DNA of 30,006 nt from Psilocybe azurescens (lineage: Eukaryota; Basidiomycota; Agaricomycetes; Agaricales; Agrocybaceae), in the NCBI GenBank assembly GCA_023853785.1, contig JAJIRX010001027.1:1-30006 (forward strand), read 5' to 3'. Of the stretch, positions 1-12,669 are shown piece by piece. The position numbers were made by a program, and so were the translations under genes. Below the pieces are notes generated by a model. That model was not told the DNA's origin and searched no databases. It worked only from the letters and a program-made list of their open reading frames with translations. Position 1 is the stretch's first letter. The number at the start of each line of letters is the position of its first letter.

Positions 1-279
1 GGAGTTGGTGAATTGGGAGTGGTAGAACTGAGGCCGATATGTTTGATAGACTCGACGCGAGGCATGGTCGGTCAAATGAACGAAGGATGTGAAGTAGAAA
101 GGGATGTCGATGAGGAGGAGGACTTGGGTATGCTAAGGGAAAGACAAAAAGAGAACGACGAAAGGGCGGTAAATATAAAGAGATCATGCACGAACAGCCC
201 AAAGGGGTCAATTGACAGAGGGGGATCTTGGGACTTAGACTTGGCATGTGTGAATTCAATCAAAAAAGAAAAAGAATAA
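1..279 (+). CDS. Possible 3' end of an unidentified gene entering from the left
   Basis: The frame is open from the first base of the window to a TAA at 277-279, about 92 codons. The encoded segment is strongly charged: an acidic patch (DVDEEEDLGMLRERQKENDER) is followed by Lys/Arg-rich sequence ending in KKEKE, which is the composition of a disordered protein tail rather than a random frame. An AATAAA overlaps the stop codon (275-280) and could serve as a polyadenylation signal. There is no domain I recognise. The upstream part lies outside the window, so neither start nor exon structure can be given. It could equally be a chance open frame of 279 bases. Confidence 0.35.
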   Translation, partial: GVGELGVVELRPICLIDSTRGMVGQMNEGCEVERDVDEEEDLGMLRERQKENDERAVNIKRSCTNSPKGSIDRGGSWDLDLACVNSIKKEKE

Positions 280-3200
280 ACACCGTTTTAGACACAAATA
301 CATAAGTCTTCCATCAATTCTTTCCTTACATAGACAAAATCCGTGCCCATCGAAGTCCCCAAATCTGTGGCACGTGGCAACCGCCTTGCCTGCCTGCTTG
401 CCTCCCCAGAACAAATGTTTTGTCTGTCCTGTAAAAATATCCCACACCGCTCATATACCTCTTTATCTCTTTATTGCTGCGAGGCAAACAGCGAATGATA
501 TAAAAAAAACATAATGCCTTCTTTCTTCGCGTTTCGTGTTTCGCAACCAGAACCCAGAACCCGAACACCATACCCAAAGCGTGTTTGTCCTGCCTGTCTC
601 TTTGTCAGGCACAATTTACTGTTACTAGTACACGTAAAAAATACATAAGATAATCGGACATCCTCCATCTTGCAATAGATCACTGACTTGCACCACCCCT
701 GTCGTTCGTCCAAATGTAACATAACATAATCTAACACAATACAAACACAACACTGGTAGAATGTTGACTATGCCCATTCACTTCCCCATACGTTTTAGGT
801 CTGGGTATCATATCATGATCATGAATAGATCCTGAAAACTCAGATCCTGGGAAGATGCACTCAGAAGATAAATTTACCCCCTTAAAGGTATATCCCAGTC
901 CCTAGCCCTACTGGCTGAACGACCGTATACGGTGGGGACTTACTGGGAAGTCCGATATCGGTGTTCACCGCTTCGATTCGATCAATTCAATTGGCGTTTG
1001 GCGTCGTTCCTTTTCATCAGGAGTTCGATTCCTTTCGATCCCTTTCGTTCTTTACATTAATCTCTCGTCTCCTCGCTCTCTGTCTCCTATTTTTTTCTGA
1101 TAAGAGTCTAGTCTATATCTGGGAACCCGGCACCGACACCAGAATCTGTTGCCACGCCGCTGCGGTAACAGCCTCATCGCTCCTTCACCTTCGTGCCATC
1201 ACGAGCACGCACAGGTCAACCACCACTTCGCAACTTTGTCATACAATACAGTGCAATGCATATTACAGAAGCAAGAAGAACGTACACGCTCTCTCTCTCA
1301 GCATCTGGTAAGGCGTACGTGTGCGTGTTGTCCGCCCCAGTCGCCAGTCGTCTCAGGTGACAAAAATAGAATACGAAAGAAAATACAAGAATTCTTCTCG
1401 AGCCCCGAAAATGGCGGCTTCCCGACAGATATCGGAGGGATCGCGGGTGTGCGGGTGGCTTGAGCCTTCCGCCCGGTATAGATAAGTAGGTCATGGTTGT
1501 CATGTAAGGTGGGAATCAGTACGATCGGCGATAGACGCCGTGATAGGTTGGAGTGCAGAATCTAAGTAAAGGCCATAGATGATGACCGCATTGGGGGATA
1601 TTACATCGAGACTCTGAGGAACATTAGAAGATGATTTGATCTAGCGCCTCAAATGTACAGACAGACAGACAGTGCCCTTTGGTTGTAAGTTCACCATAAT
1701 GGATGTAACGCTTCCGACTGATAGATAGATGGATGACTCTTTCTGTATGATGGTGATAATAGAGAACGCATACATAAGACCTGGGTGAAAAGTATCACTA
1801 CAATGCAGTGTATCGGCTGTTGGAGGTGAGTCCTACGGCTGTGTGCTCAACACACGACTCCGACGCACGATGCATATGATCCATAAATCCATGTTCAATA
1901 TCCAATGCCGACTTGCATCCAAAGCAATAAAACCGCCGAGACGTCTAGACTGCCTCATGACCTATCTCCATGATCATCTACATATCCACTTACCCATACA
2001 TACACACACTTTGAAATGTATGTGCGTCTCATCTCAGTCTCATCCGCTCCTCTCGATCGACAAACGCGATGCCTAAATGCCGACGTGCTCAAAATAAACT
2101 TCATTGAATGGTGATTGGCCTGCAGCAGACCAACTCAAGCTGAGCACCACAGAAATCCAAAGGCGGGACATATTACTAGGCCCAGGCCTATAATATATCA
2201 GGTGGTCACATCTTATGAGTGCTTTTGAAAGATGATGTAGACAGTGGACAAACAGACGTGGTCATCATCTGAGGCACGCGGCTTGGCGTGGAAGAGGCCG
2301 CTGTACACCACAAGCACTTTTAATATAATGATGACTTGAGTACGCCATGTCCCAGTACATACACTACTGCATCTGAACGCGAATTAAAGGCAGTGCATAT
2401 AGTCGACAAACCTAGCAGGATTTGCGCATATCCCTGAAAATCATCCAGACAAACGAAGGAAGGACACTGGTAATGGGGCTATCAGCATCATCGACGGGGG
2501 TCTTTGAGAAGAAGGCGCAAAGATAGATAACAATGAACGACAAGGAGAGGCATGATTTATTATTGCCGAGAAGCGTCTTTGAGTTTTGAGATAGAGAGCC
2601 GTCACATCGGCGTTAAATTTCTTGTGATACCTTTGGGGTTGGTTGGGGGATCGCCCTCGTGTTCAACATCGAGAGATTGGCGGCCACGACGTAGGCCTCT
2701 CCCAGCCTACTGAGAGTACATAATATGAGAAAGTCTTCCATTAATGAATTCAAACTAATAGGTTCATAGGCAGCAAGCCATGCTCCATGACGCGGTAGTG
2801 CGTCCTGAGTTTGAATGAATGGGTCAGTAAGAATCGATATAGCGAGTAAATCATTTTCGTGCCAGTATAACACCCGAAATAACGGAACGCACAAAACTCT
2901 CTGTCTGCCAGTCGGTCAAATTCGCCACTCCAAGACGCCACGAGCCCACGACTGCCTTCCATGATCTTTTTCCTTATGTAAAAACAGGTCAGAAAATTTC
3001 ACGCAGCGGCGGCGCAAATCGCTTCTTCTTTTCTCTTCAGCCGCACCGTAATGCTAATGCAGGCCGCCGCGTAGATTTTGCAATGATTAGGAACGACATC
3101 GAGCCCTTAATACTGGTGGAGTAGATTTTTGATTCAAGGGGCGACCTTGCAGCAACAGCACGCAGCGCAGCGCAGTCAGTCAGTCAGTGGAGCACGCATG

Positions 3201-4222
3201 GATTTGCCCACACCACACCTGGCCCACACAACACTAAACTAAGGCGCGGGGACCAACACAGTCCAGAGTCCAGAATAATGATATCAGCGTAAACCCGTCA
3301 TATCCCACATCTACATCTGCCCCCGCCCCTACCGGGCCATGATCCTCGAATGATCAATAATCCTCGTTTCAGGGTTCAGATATTCCCAGCGCAACGGCAA
3401 GAATAAAAAAGAATCAAGGTACATTGCCAATGCCTGATCAAAAGTTAGTGGCTGTGAAGCGAAAGGGTCTAGGGTCTACCCTGCGGTTGTATTATCCCCG
3501 TTTGCTTACGCTCGGCTTGGGCGGGAGGAGAGGAAGGCAAAAAGCTGAAACTAAAGGGGTTAAATTATGGTTATGGTTATGATAAATAGATTTCCTGGGA
3601 TGTCGTGCTTCTTTTGAGTCTGTACGATAGGATGGAAAAATAGATACAGTCGAACTTGTCATAAACCATGCCCCCTCGGTGGATGGCCCGGCCTATGGTG
3701 TATGGTAGGTTAGAGGTCAATTTAGGTGCAAATTCCAGTTTGGTGGGGGCTCAAACCTATGAGCTATAGGGGGTGTATTTGTCATCGCGGGTGTGGGTCA
3801 TGACAGCTTTGACTGCATGTTAGAGTAGCATCTGTTGTCTGCAGAAAAGCCGACGGCATTTTCTAATTTGCAGGGATATGCTCTACTCTCTGAAAATACT
3901 CCACTAAGAGAGGCCCTCCTTAGCGGGCGTACATTCCCAAAGCGTGCACAAAGAGCAGATGATTCATTGTGGATATCTAGCGAGCTGTTGACAGCCATAT
4001 ACTCACCGTCTCCTTGCTCCATAACGGCACCATTAATGATGATGATTGAGAACGAATGAGCGAGTACCTCACTCCGCTGGAATCGCGACCCTGCTCGCAA
4101 GCGCTCTCCTCATAAAGCATCTGCAGGATATTCAACTCTGAATGAGATTGCAACGAGAGCAACGTCCCGAACATCCAGCGCCAGGTATCCAACACAACAT
4201 AATCCCTTCGAATTGTATTTTT
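280..4222. other. Gene-poor sequence, left part
   Basis: I find no reading frame with family motifs or a plausible intron-exon structure on either strand. The stretch 1010-1100 is pyrimidine-rich, as in fungal promoters or 5' leaders, and an ATG at 1410 opens only 24 codons. Short simple repeats occur (for example CAGA units at 1658-1672). The open frames present are all under 120 codons, overlap each other on both strands and have no recognisable content. Unspliced non-coding transcripts or upstream regions of genes outside the window remain possible. Confidence 0.5.
3161..3188. repeat. GCGCA/GTCA short tandem repeats
   Basis: A short run of CGCAG units is followed directly by four GTCA units. 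It is a microsatellite-like tract in non-coding sequence with no evident function. Confidence 0.6.
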
Positions 4223-4244
4223 GTATCATGAACTTTCATGATAC
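4223..4244. repeat. 22-bp near-perfect palindrome
   Basis: Two perfect 10-base arms (GTATCATGAA and its complement) are separated by only two bases (CT). It contains two TCATGA cores. It could be a dimeric transcription-factor site or a cruciform-forming site. No gene lies close enough to choose between these. Confidence 0.6.
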
Positions 4245-7181
4245 TTACTACTAGTAGTCAATAATACGCTATTAGAATCAGATTCGCCGCCGACTCGTAT
4301 CAACGCTGGATCTCGAAACGAAAAAATTTCACAAAAAAGGTCATTAAATCTCCTCAATTCACTATCGGTTCTGACGTCCCGAATTTAGGCCAGATCTAAC
4401 CAGTCAAAACGGCGACTCTTTTAGTGCCTCTTCTTTATCTCAATTCCCTAGTCTCGATTTATTTCCCATGTCAATCCAGTCAAGGTGGAGAAATAAAAAA
4501 GCGATCAAATAATCTTTGATTTTTGACAGCCAGGTTGCCACATAGGTAATGCTGGCTTACTTATTACTTACTGACGCTAGTTACTGTTGCGTTGCGCAGG
4601 ATGGTTGATGTCCTAGATCCAGGTGCTTCTGACCTGCTCGATTTATGTGGAAGGTGGGATGATCCTGTAGGCTCTGAAGTCACCAGGGCATCTCAACGTA
4701 AAGTAATAAATATGTGATCAGAGTGTGATGGATAAAGCGAGTATTCAAATTTTAATAACCGTTGGCATTCAGTTGATGGCTCCAAAGTAAAGGAGAAGCA
4801 AAGGGAACACAGTAATATAATTGAAACAGTTCTCGTGCCAAGTATTAGGAGTGGTTCTCATTAATGTTTGGAACGGGCAGGTGTTAGCCAGGTGAAGATC
4901 AGGAGGCAATTGCCAGAGATCACTGTACGTTATCGGCGTACGGGAGAATCTTGGTCGGTGCCGTCCAGATATAGTAAACCGCATAAAGCGCGCGAACGAA
5001 GGAGTGCTTCTGGTCAGGCAGTCGACATATGTTTCACCAATGCATCCCCTCCCGAACACGCCATAGAGACGACTAGCCACTGTGCCCACAGCAAAATCAC
5101 TTTAATGTATGGATACTTGCGAGTCCCTCCTCGGCTGTCATAAATATTGAAGTTTTGATTAATCGGAGCACTCTAGTCGACATGCAATTCCGAGTGTCTG
5201 TGATCGAACCCAATGAGCACGGTCTTCGGGACGGACCACTTCAGAAGCGACTTTGCCTGCCTGCGGCCTGCCAAACGTCGCCTATCAGAAATTACCGAGA
5301 TAGTGTAACGCTGAATGACACATGCTGCACCCTGCGAATCATAATGGGCTCTCGTTGGCAGAATGTGCGAAGAGCTCTCCTGCGTATGTCGAAGAATGCC
5401 TGGTAGACATGCGCAGACTGTGATCCGTAGCCCACAAGGCGGACATTGTGCGCTCATACGACTTTTTATAACGTCGGGGATGCGGTACGACAGTGAATAG
5501 CACTTGCCGGCACATCAGCGCCCTCCGGTGTGCGGTCCGAGTGCCTATTGTGAATAGAGGGGAAACAGAGCGATATTTACAGACCGAGCAGAATATCCAG
5601 GTCATTGAGCAGATACGTATTAACTCAGAGCCGTGCCTACGGTCCCCAGTCGCGGATCTCTTGTGGGGCACTCGTTCTTCTCCATGTCGAGCTTCGGCGG
5701 ATATCACCCGGTTACCAGAACGTTCGTCCACATTTTGGACTTTCAGAGTTCAAAGATGCCTATGGCGACATGGGAGGCACCGTGCTTACCGGTATCGAGA
5801 ACGCATCAGTATAATCATACATACCCCACGATAAGTCAATAGAGATCCCGCTTTGTTCTGAACCCGTGATACTGTGCATTTTAAACCGGCTCTGACTGCC
5901 ACCGAGAATCTCATGAGATGTCAGCTCTCGACGCCCTAGGTAGGAAATTCAATCCCAAGTCTCGTTCTGAGATAAGAAATTGGGGTACATACTACATAGC
6001 GAGTCTCAGTAGTGGCGAAGTCTACTCGCCCCGCGTCTGATATATCGAGGTTCCGTGGTTCTTGCAAACACCAGTCGTTACGAATTCCGAGATCACATGG
6101 ACTGGAAGTCTTTTTATTCTAGTCCCTATCTTCAGACACTGTGCGAATTAAGTCAACAGACGGGGCATACAAGCAATGCAGAGCGGATAATAGGTGTTGA
6201 GAGTCAATGCACCAAGGTGAATTAAAGAGATTCAGGTTAAGCTTTAGCTTCACAACGCAGTGAGTTCCAGAATTCGCGGCATGTCAGGACGGTCACTAGA
6301 TTAAAGAACGATAACCAAAATAGCTCTTGAACCGCTCTCAGCTGCCAGGGAATAACATGGAGACCATTTCTAACATCTACTGCTGATTACCGCTCTCAAG
6401 ACTCAAACGGTGAGTCAAATCCGAGGATCTTTAAGTACAAGCTTTCTCCTTCGGCACAACAACGAGATACGCGGGTATTACCTCGGTCTCTACAGTACAT
6501 ACAAAGTAAACGAGCAAAGCGATGTCGCTTGAATATGTCCTGGATAGCCACAGACACTTACCGGCGGCGCTCGCTAAGTAAGCGTGTTCAATTGACGTTT
6601 ATCCGTGGCATATCCCTGAGCAACACGGTCTATTTTAAAACATTTTACCACAGTTCTGTTATCAAGGGAGAGATGAACGAGATCATGTTATCAGTGTGAA
6701 CCATGCATACTGCTCTGTTTACCGCGATACTGATATCTCCCGCGTGACTGGGGATTCAGCAAGTCATTAAACATCGAATGCATAGTACTCGGCAGTAACG
6801 AATGCCAATTTTACAACGTGGTACTAGAACTGCGGATTCGAGACATCAACCATATGGTTCTTTGTCTCTTGGCATCGTCAGTGATTGAACTTTATAAACT
6901 CTCTGAAGGCTATCTGAGAATGCGGTAAGTGCGGTAAGTACATACATAGTTATGAGCCATGAATATCGCATCTATGGGAATTGCTAAACAGAATTTGTTT
7001 AAGTTACCTGGCTACCTTAGACCAGAGCACGCTGTTATGATGACTGGGTATGGAGCGCTGATTGTATAACATTCTTGAACATTCCCTATCCCTGACCAGT
7101 GACGAGGAGGTACAAAGGAGGTATTATGAACTCCTTTTTCGCAAATAGCCAGCGCCTTTTGAACTCGGCAAATTGGTCCGT
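4245..7181. other. Gene-poor sequence, right part
   Basis: About 2.9 kb with no supported gene. Several frames of 60-130 codons overlap on opposite strands around 4770-5840, but none shows a domain, signal peptide or consistent splice pattern. The base sequence looks unstructured: no long repeats, no low complexity and no transposon motifs that I can see. It may be old decayed sequence or distal regulatory DNA. Confidence 0.45.
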
Positions 7182-7190
7182 TTTATAACC
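7182..7190 (+). promoter_or_regulatory. Possible TATA element of the M20 peptidase gene
   Basis: TTTATAACC lies about 145 bases before the first ATG of the peptidase gene at 7331. The spacing is longer than the 55-80 bases seen at the other TATA elements in this window, so a long leader would be needed. Weak evidence. Confidence 0.25.
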
Positions 7191-7330
7191 GTGTGAGCAC
7201 CGCGGACAATTGCGGGATTGCCGAGGGATGCCGCTCAAGCAACGTCGATGTGGTTTTGTTTGATTTCTCCCTGCGAAAATGAAGAACTCGCCATCGTATC
7301 GATTCGCACGGCTACTTTACCTGTCTCCTC

Positions 7331-10017
7331 ATGATGGATTCCTCTCTTCCGAAGCATACAGTGCCTCCTAAAACGATAGTGTCCAAGACAAATCAAGGAC
7401 CTCAACTTTGGGCGAGATCTCCCATTCAAACTGCCCTGATTTTCCTGCTGTGTGGCATCTATGTCCTATTTTCGACATGCCTTCGTGCAGACGAGATAAG
7501 AACTAGTGCTTGTCAGCAACCGCAACCTGCGGCACTTCCATCGAATCTTTCGAGCTTCACCGATGCACCGGGATTCGCAGAGGAATCGGCGAAGAGATTG
7601 GCAGGCGCAGTCATGATCCCCACCATGTTCGAGGCTTCATCGTCCAGTCACGTATATGTGTCTTACTCATAAATGCAGGTCCTTCGATGACATGGGCCCT
7701 GTAGACGAAGATGAGCGATGGAATCCGTTCAAAGACATGCACATCTACCTAAAGACCACGTTTCCCCCTAACGTCTGTAACGATGTTGTTGACCGTCTAT
7801 TCATCTGACATGTGGCGTTTCCACCGTAGGCACTCGAAATTAGACTTGGCTATTGTCGGAGGCTATTCATTAGTATTTACCTGGAATGGCTCCTCCAAAA
7901 ATTCCAAGCCACTGATGCTGACCGGTCACATTGATGTAGTACCCAGGTCACCGAGCGTTTTTTATTTCCCCCTTTGAGCAGCTTTTCTAACAAGGTAAAT
8001 TATAGCCTCACATCACTCGACCGATGGACATACCCCTCATTCTCGGGCACTGTAGATGGCGAGTGGGTTTATGGACGAGGATCGGGGGATTGTAAGAATA
8101 ATGTTATTGGCATTATGACCGCCATCGAGCATCTCATATCAAGTGGTTGGAGCCCCAAGAGAACCATCAGTCAGTACAAGTATAAACATTTATCCTAGGA
8201 GTGCCAAGTTCACACTGGCAACTGATGGATTATTCTTAGTTCTCGCATTCGGTCAAGACGAGGAAATCAGTGGGCCTCGAGGCGCAACCAACATTGGCAT
8301 ATACCTCGAAAAAACATACGGCAAGAACGGCATTGAAATGATTGTCGACGAAGGCGGGATGAACATCGAGACCTCATACGGAACGGAGTTCGCTCTTCCT
8401 GGTATTGCTGAAAAGGGATACCTGGTACTTACGTTTATTCCTATCTCAGCGGAATTTTGAACACTAACTTGTGGAGCAATCAGAATGTCGAAATAGAAGT
8501 GGACATGGTGGGAGGCCAGTCAGTATTTCAATTGATATTCCCGAAAATCTGCATCGTGCTGATCCTCGCTGACATCATTATACTGTGGATCGTGGCACAA
8601 TCAGCTCTTCGATTCCCCCACCCCACACATCCATTGGCATTTTGTCGAAGATTGTGTCAGCAATTGAGTAGGGTTATATTTGACATTACATGTCGAGCTA
8701 GGCTGGCACTTACACCCCATTTTCGCAGAGATTCCGCCGTCTTTCAACCGCACGTTGAACATGCAAGCCCAATTTGGGGTTATCTGACCTGTGTGGCTGA
8801 ACATGGCGATACAAAGCTCATACCGTCGTGGATAAAGAAAGGGATGAAGTCCAAGAATCCTGATATGGATGAGATTGCGCGGAAGTTTGCTGAAATGTCG
8901 GTGGGGAATCGATACCTTGTTCAGACATCGAAGGCTGCAACTATTTTTAATGCGGGTTTAAAGGTAAGTGGCCGGAGTCGTCTTATGCTAGCTCACGTAT
9001 TTTGATTTGATTTTCTATGCACAGAGCAACGCACTTGCGGAGAGCGCTAGAGTTCTATTCAACTCTCGAATCGATTTATTCAGCTCGCGTGCGTGATCGT
9101 TCGTTGCATCTTAATGTCGGTCACCATATCTCAAAGCACTGTACCAATCTTTAGCTTCTGAGGTCCAGAAAGAGTATCGGAAGCTTATCAAACCTATAGC
9201 TCAGAAATACTCTCTGTTATTCGAAGGCGCCACCGTTTCGTCACCGCCTTACATTGGTAACATTACCGTTGATTGGACGAACCCTCACGAGCCTAGTCCC
9301 ATCTCCCCTTTCACCATTGAAAGTTCTACTGCTTGGCTCGTTTTTTCTAGAGCCGTTCAAGCGTCCTTTGGAGGGGATGTTATCACTGCACCCAGTGCGA
9401 TGACTGGGAACACCGGTACGTATTCATCCAAGTCAGCTTCTCCCATCCAGATCAAGTCGAGATAGTACCTGCTTACTGACACTTTATCCCGAATAGACAC
9501 GCGCTACTACGTAAGTACTTCAATATATCTATCTTCAACGGTCCGAGCTTGACATCGATATTTGTTGTCTCATTAGTGGAATCTGTGAGAATAGCTCTTA
9601 ATATCTAGAAAAGAGTGTCGCCACTAAATTGGTGTTTATCAGGTCGCAGAATATCTACCGCTGGAGTCCCACCCGGGCAGGCACAAAGTGCGTGTGTCAC
9701 TCATCCCATCCATAAGCGCTCTCCTTGTATCTCACATACCATCGAATGCGATCTGGTAGACTAAACATTCACACCGTCGACGAGAAAATCAGTAAGTACT
9801 TAATCCAATATTCAATAGACTCTGCGCACTTGGCGTTCGCTTACAAGTTGTGACACTCCCACTCTCCAGAGATAAAGACGCATGTCGAAGGGATCAAATT
9901 TTACACGGGTTCGTGTCTTACCGCCTTATTTCTATCATATTTCCGTGGTACTGATTCCAGAATACTTAATCTACGTTACATGCAGAGCTAATACTCCAAT
10001 CGGACGCAGCTGTGTGA
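7331..10017 (+). CDS. M20 family metallopeptidase (Cps1 / Gly-X carboxypeptidase type), 16 exons
   Basis: Zinc-dependent exopeptidase of the M20 family, of the fungal vacuolar or secretory carboxypeptidase S type, which releases C-terminal residues from short peptides. Proposed exons: 7331-7626, 7679-7772, 7830-7946, 8006-8169, 8240-8424, 8484-8518, 8605-8667, 8729-8963, 9025-9088, 9155-9415, 9497-9510, 9577-9584, 9643-9687, 9760-9791, 9870-9908, 9986-10017 (about 560 aa). A hydrophobic anchor lies at residues 35-51 (TALIFLLCGIYVLFSTC). Family landmarks follow in order: SFDDMGPVDED, GHIDVVP (zinc-ligand His and catalytic Asp), GRGSGDCKNN, GQDEE (catalytic Glu), VDEGG, GGHSS (codon split by the intron at 8519), RIDLFSS, DTRYYWN and NIHTVDE (last zinc-ligand His). 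The junction of exons 2 and 3 only keeps frame if one C of the run at 7764-7768 is extra. Otherwise the splice is 7776 to 7844 and a few residues are lost. All other junctions are in phase. Family call firm, substrate unknown. Confidence 0.92.
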
Positions 10018-10833
10018 TCACCAGACTACAGAAGAACCAAGGAGTAACCACAAAGACTATCTATGATTATAAATATCGACCAGTTTCCTTCTTTTCGTTG
10101 TTACTCGCATTTTCATCTGTACACAATATATCTGTTTTTATTCACCGTACTAAACTCCCGTAAGGCAGGCATATGACCTAGCAGGAGCCTTCTCGACCTC
10201 AGATCGCTCCTCTCAGGAAACCGATCATTTTGCCGAGGAACATGCTTCAATAGATAAACAAGCATCACACATCATATAACGACTCTTGATTCAAATTTGA
10301 CGCCCGATGCGCTCAACTACAAAGGCATTCTAAATTCTAAACGTTAAAAAGACACCTCAGGACTTAGGCCACCTCACCTCTCAATTGAGCACATAGATCT
10401 AGATTCTAGGGTTAAATCTCAGGGAGGTACGCGAACCTGGTGATCTAAGCTTGCGAATCCGATCTCTTGATAGACTTGATTTGACTGCGCTGCTTCACCG
10501 ACTACGCGGTCTGCTGCCTTCATACGGTTTCCTACCTGAGGCAACGCTGATCAACTTCCAGATGACCTATTACTTAGAAATCATGCATGTTGGCGCATAG
10601 CTTGCATGGTCTTTGCAAATTGAGCATGTAATATGACCCGTCCAGGTAAAGAAAGCCTATCAGGTCCATCAAGAAGTGAGTAACAAACGAGGTTCCGTTG
10701 AGTATCATATGATAGTCGTAAAGCATATAAGTTATAAAATAAACACATGGTATACATAGATATCGCCACCCACGAAGTCCCAAGCACCACCAGGCCGACG
10801 TCAGAATGAATCGTCTAAAGATGACAAATGACT
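10018..10833. other. Intergenic between convergent peptidase and transporter genes
   Basis: The two flanking genes point toward each other, so this stretch should hold both 3' ends. It is AT-rich with no frame carrying family motifs. The short open frames at 9882-10163 (+) and 10574-10837 (-) look like chance. Nothing else seen. Confidence 0.5.
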
Positions 10834-12669
10834 TCACGACTCTTCCTTCTTCGGTGGATGCCCCTCCGCAGTGACCTCATCAGGGTCCGAAAGGGTAATC
10901 TCAGACGTCCCTTCGAGCTCCAGCGTCGATGCCGAGGGTAACTGCAGCGGCTCCGCAACGAACGCCGTACCCGCACTCGCACTCGCACTCCCCGCCCCTC
11001 CGGCCTCCTTCGCCTTGTTGATCCTAACAGCCACATCCCTATCGCCAAACACCTCTCCGAGCTGCTCGAGCGTCTTCCCCGCCGTCTCCGGATACACGAA
11101 CCAGACAAAGACGCCTGAAATCGCGGAGAACCCCAAGAGCAGGAAGTAGTACCCGCCTTTGAGCGTGGAGAAGAGCGGCGGGGTTATGAATGCCACGACG
11201 AAGTTGGATATCCAGTTGACGCTTGTGGATAGCGCCATGCCTTTAGCGCGGGCGCGGAGAGGGAACACTTCGGCGCCGAGAAGCCATGGTATAGGGCCCC
11301 AGCTAGAGAGGGAGAAGGATGTAGTTAGATTAGGGTGTTGTTCGATGAAATAGACAATGAGCGCGGCGTACGTTGCACCGAATATAAACAGATAGATACA
11401 AACGCCTAGATGGGGAGGGAGAGAAATTCATAAATGGCGTTTTGTGGTAATCAATGATGGAGCATTCAACGTACCTGCGAATAAACCATCTGCAGTGCCC
11501 ATCCGAGCATTGCCCAGCGGCAAGGTCTCTGCCCGATATTGTAGCCCTCCAATAAGCGCCAACGACACTACCAGCCCCACGCTACCTAGCAACAAGAACG
11601 ACTTACGACCCCACGTGTCAACAAAGAACATCGTCGGAATAGTGCCAGCACAATACACAAGAGCACACGCGCCAGAATAGAGCAACGACTGGCTGATATC
11701 GAAACCGGCTCGAGTCAGATTTTCGGGGAGGAAGTACAAGATGGCGTTTATCCCGTTGAACTGAGCGAAGAGCTGGCATGTGATCCCCACGATCGTCCGC
11801 CGGGTGTACTGGCTGAAGAGCTGGCCCCAAGAAGCTTGGCCCATAGATTCCTCGAGGAGGATGGCGCCTTCGATGGCTGCATATGATTCTCCTACGATGG
11901 GATCGTACAAATCGCCATTGGCATGCAAGTCAGCAATGGCGGCGAATCCTTCCTTCTTGAAATTGTTTTTGATGAGCCAACGGGGCGACTCTGGGAGAAA
12001 GAACGTCCATATCACGAGAATGACGGCCAAGATAGTCTGTATGATGTAAGGGCCCCTCCATGATATCTCAGAGGGCATATCAAAAAGAATCCATACCCAA
12101 CCCATGCCGAAAGAGCATAGCCCGAGTTCAGACAAAAGTACTCGATCGAGACGAACAGCCCTCGCCCGTGCCCCGGAGCGATCTCACACTGGTAAATAGG
12201 CACCGTCATGGATAGCATTCCGACACCAAGGCCCTGGATGCAGCGTCCAATGATGAGAGTAGCAAGATTTGGCATGAGAATCTGGATAATGGATGCGATG
12301 CAGTATACGATGCCTCCTATCCGGATTGACATGCGTCGACCGAGAGAGTCACATATATAAGCTGCGGCAAACGAGGCCACCAGTGCAGTTAAGTTAAGAC
12401 AGGCAACCACGATGGCTTTTAAGGTGCGATCAGGGACAAAGACATGACAGATAGACAGGACGGTCGATACTCACCTTGCAGGAAAACATCGACGCCCTCC
12501 ACCCCGGCTTGAACCTGTTCAAGCGTGACATCCTTTCCGTACATGCGGCGAATGAACGACGGCTGGACCTGCGCAGCAGCAATGATTCCTTGGCTGTACC
12601 CAAACATGGCATCGCCCAAAAGAAGCCAGCGCAGCAGACGAGTAGAGCAACCTCTTTCCGACCATCCAT
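10834..12669 (-). CDS. MFS sugar-type transporter, 4 exons, two apparent one-base breaks
   Basis: Membrane transporter of the fungal sugar porter branch of the major facilitator superfamily. Proposed exons on the minus strand: 12669-12475, 12415-11475, 11405-11372, 11302-10834 (about 546 aa, normal for the family). Signatures seen in order: MFGYSQGIIAAAQ at the end of helix 1, DSLGRR in the loop 2-3, GRCIQGLGVGMLS, PIYQCEIAPGHGRG, PESPRWL, QFNGINAILYF, GATWGPIPWLLGAEVFPLRA (completed by splicing) and PETAGKTLEQ. The C-terminal tail is acidic/serine-rich and ends KKEES. The frame shifts by one base at the A-runs 12618-12621 and 12082-12086. One added base at each gives continuous family sequence and a total divisible by three. 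An alternative start at 12703 would avoid the first shift but gives a less typical helix 1. Substrate (hexose, pentose, quinate or other) cannot be told from sequence. Confidence 0.9.

Noticed and set aside
1015..1045. tRNA-like box (GTTCGATTCC)
   Set aside because: The T-arm pairs poorly, and no acceptor stem or A box can be placed upstream.
1410..1484. ATG frame starting MAASRQISEGS
   Set aside because: Stops after 24 codons, and no convincing following exon was found.
4769..5842. Overlapping 70-130 codon frames on both strands
   Set aside because: No motif, no signal peptide and no consistent splice sites; open on both strands, as expected by chance.
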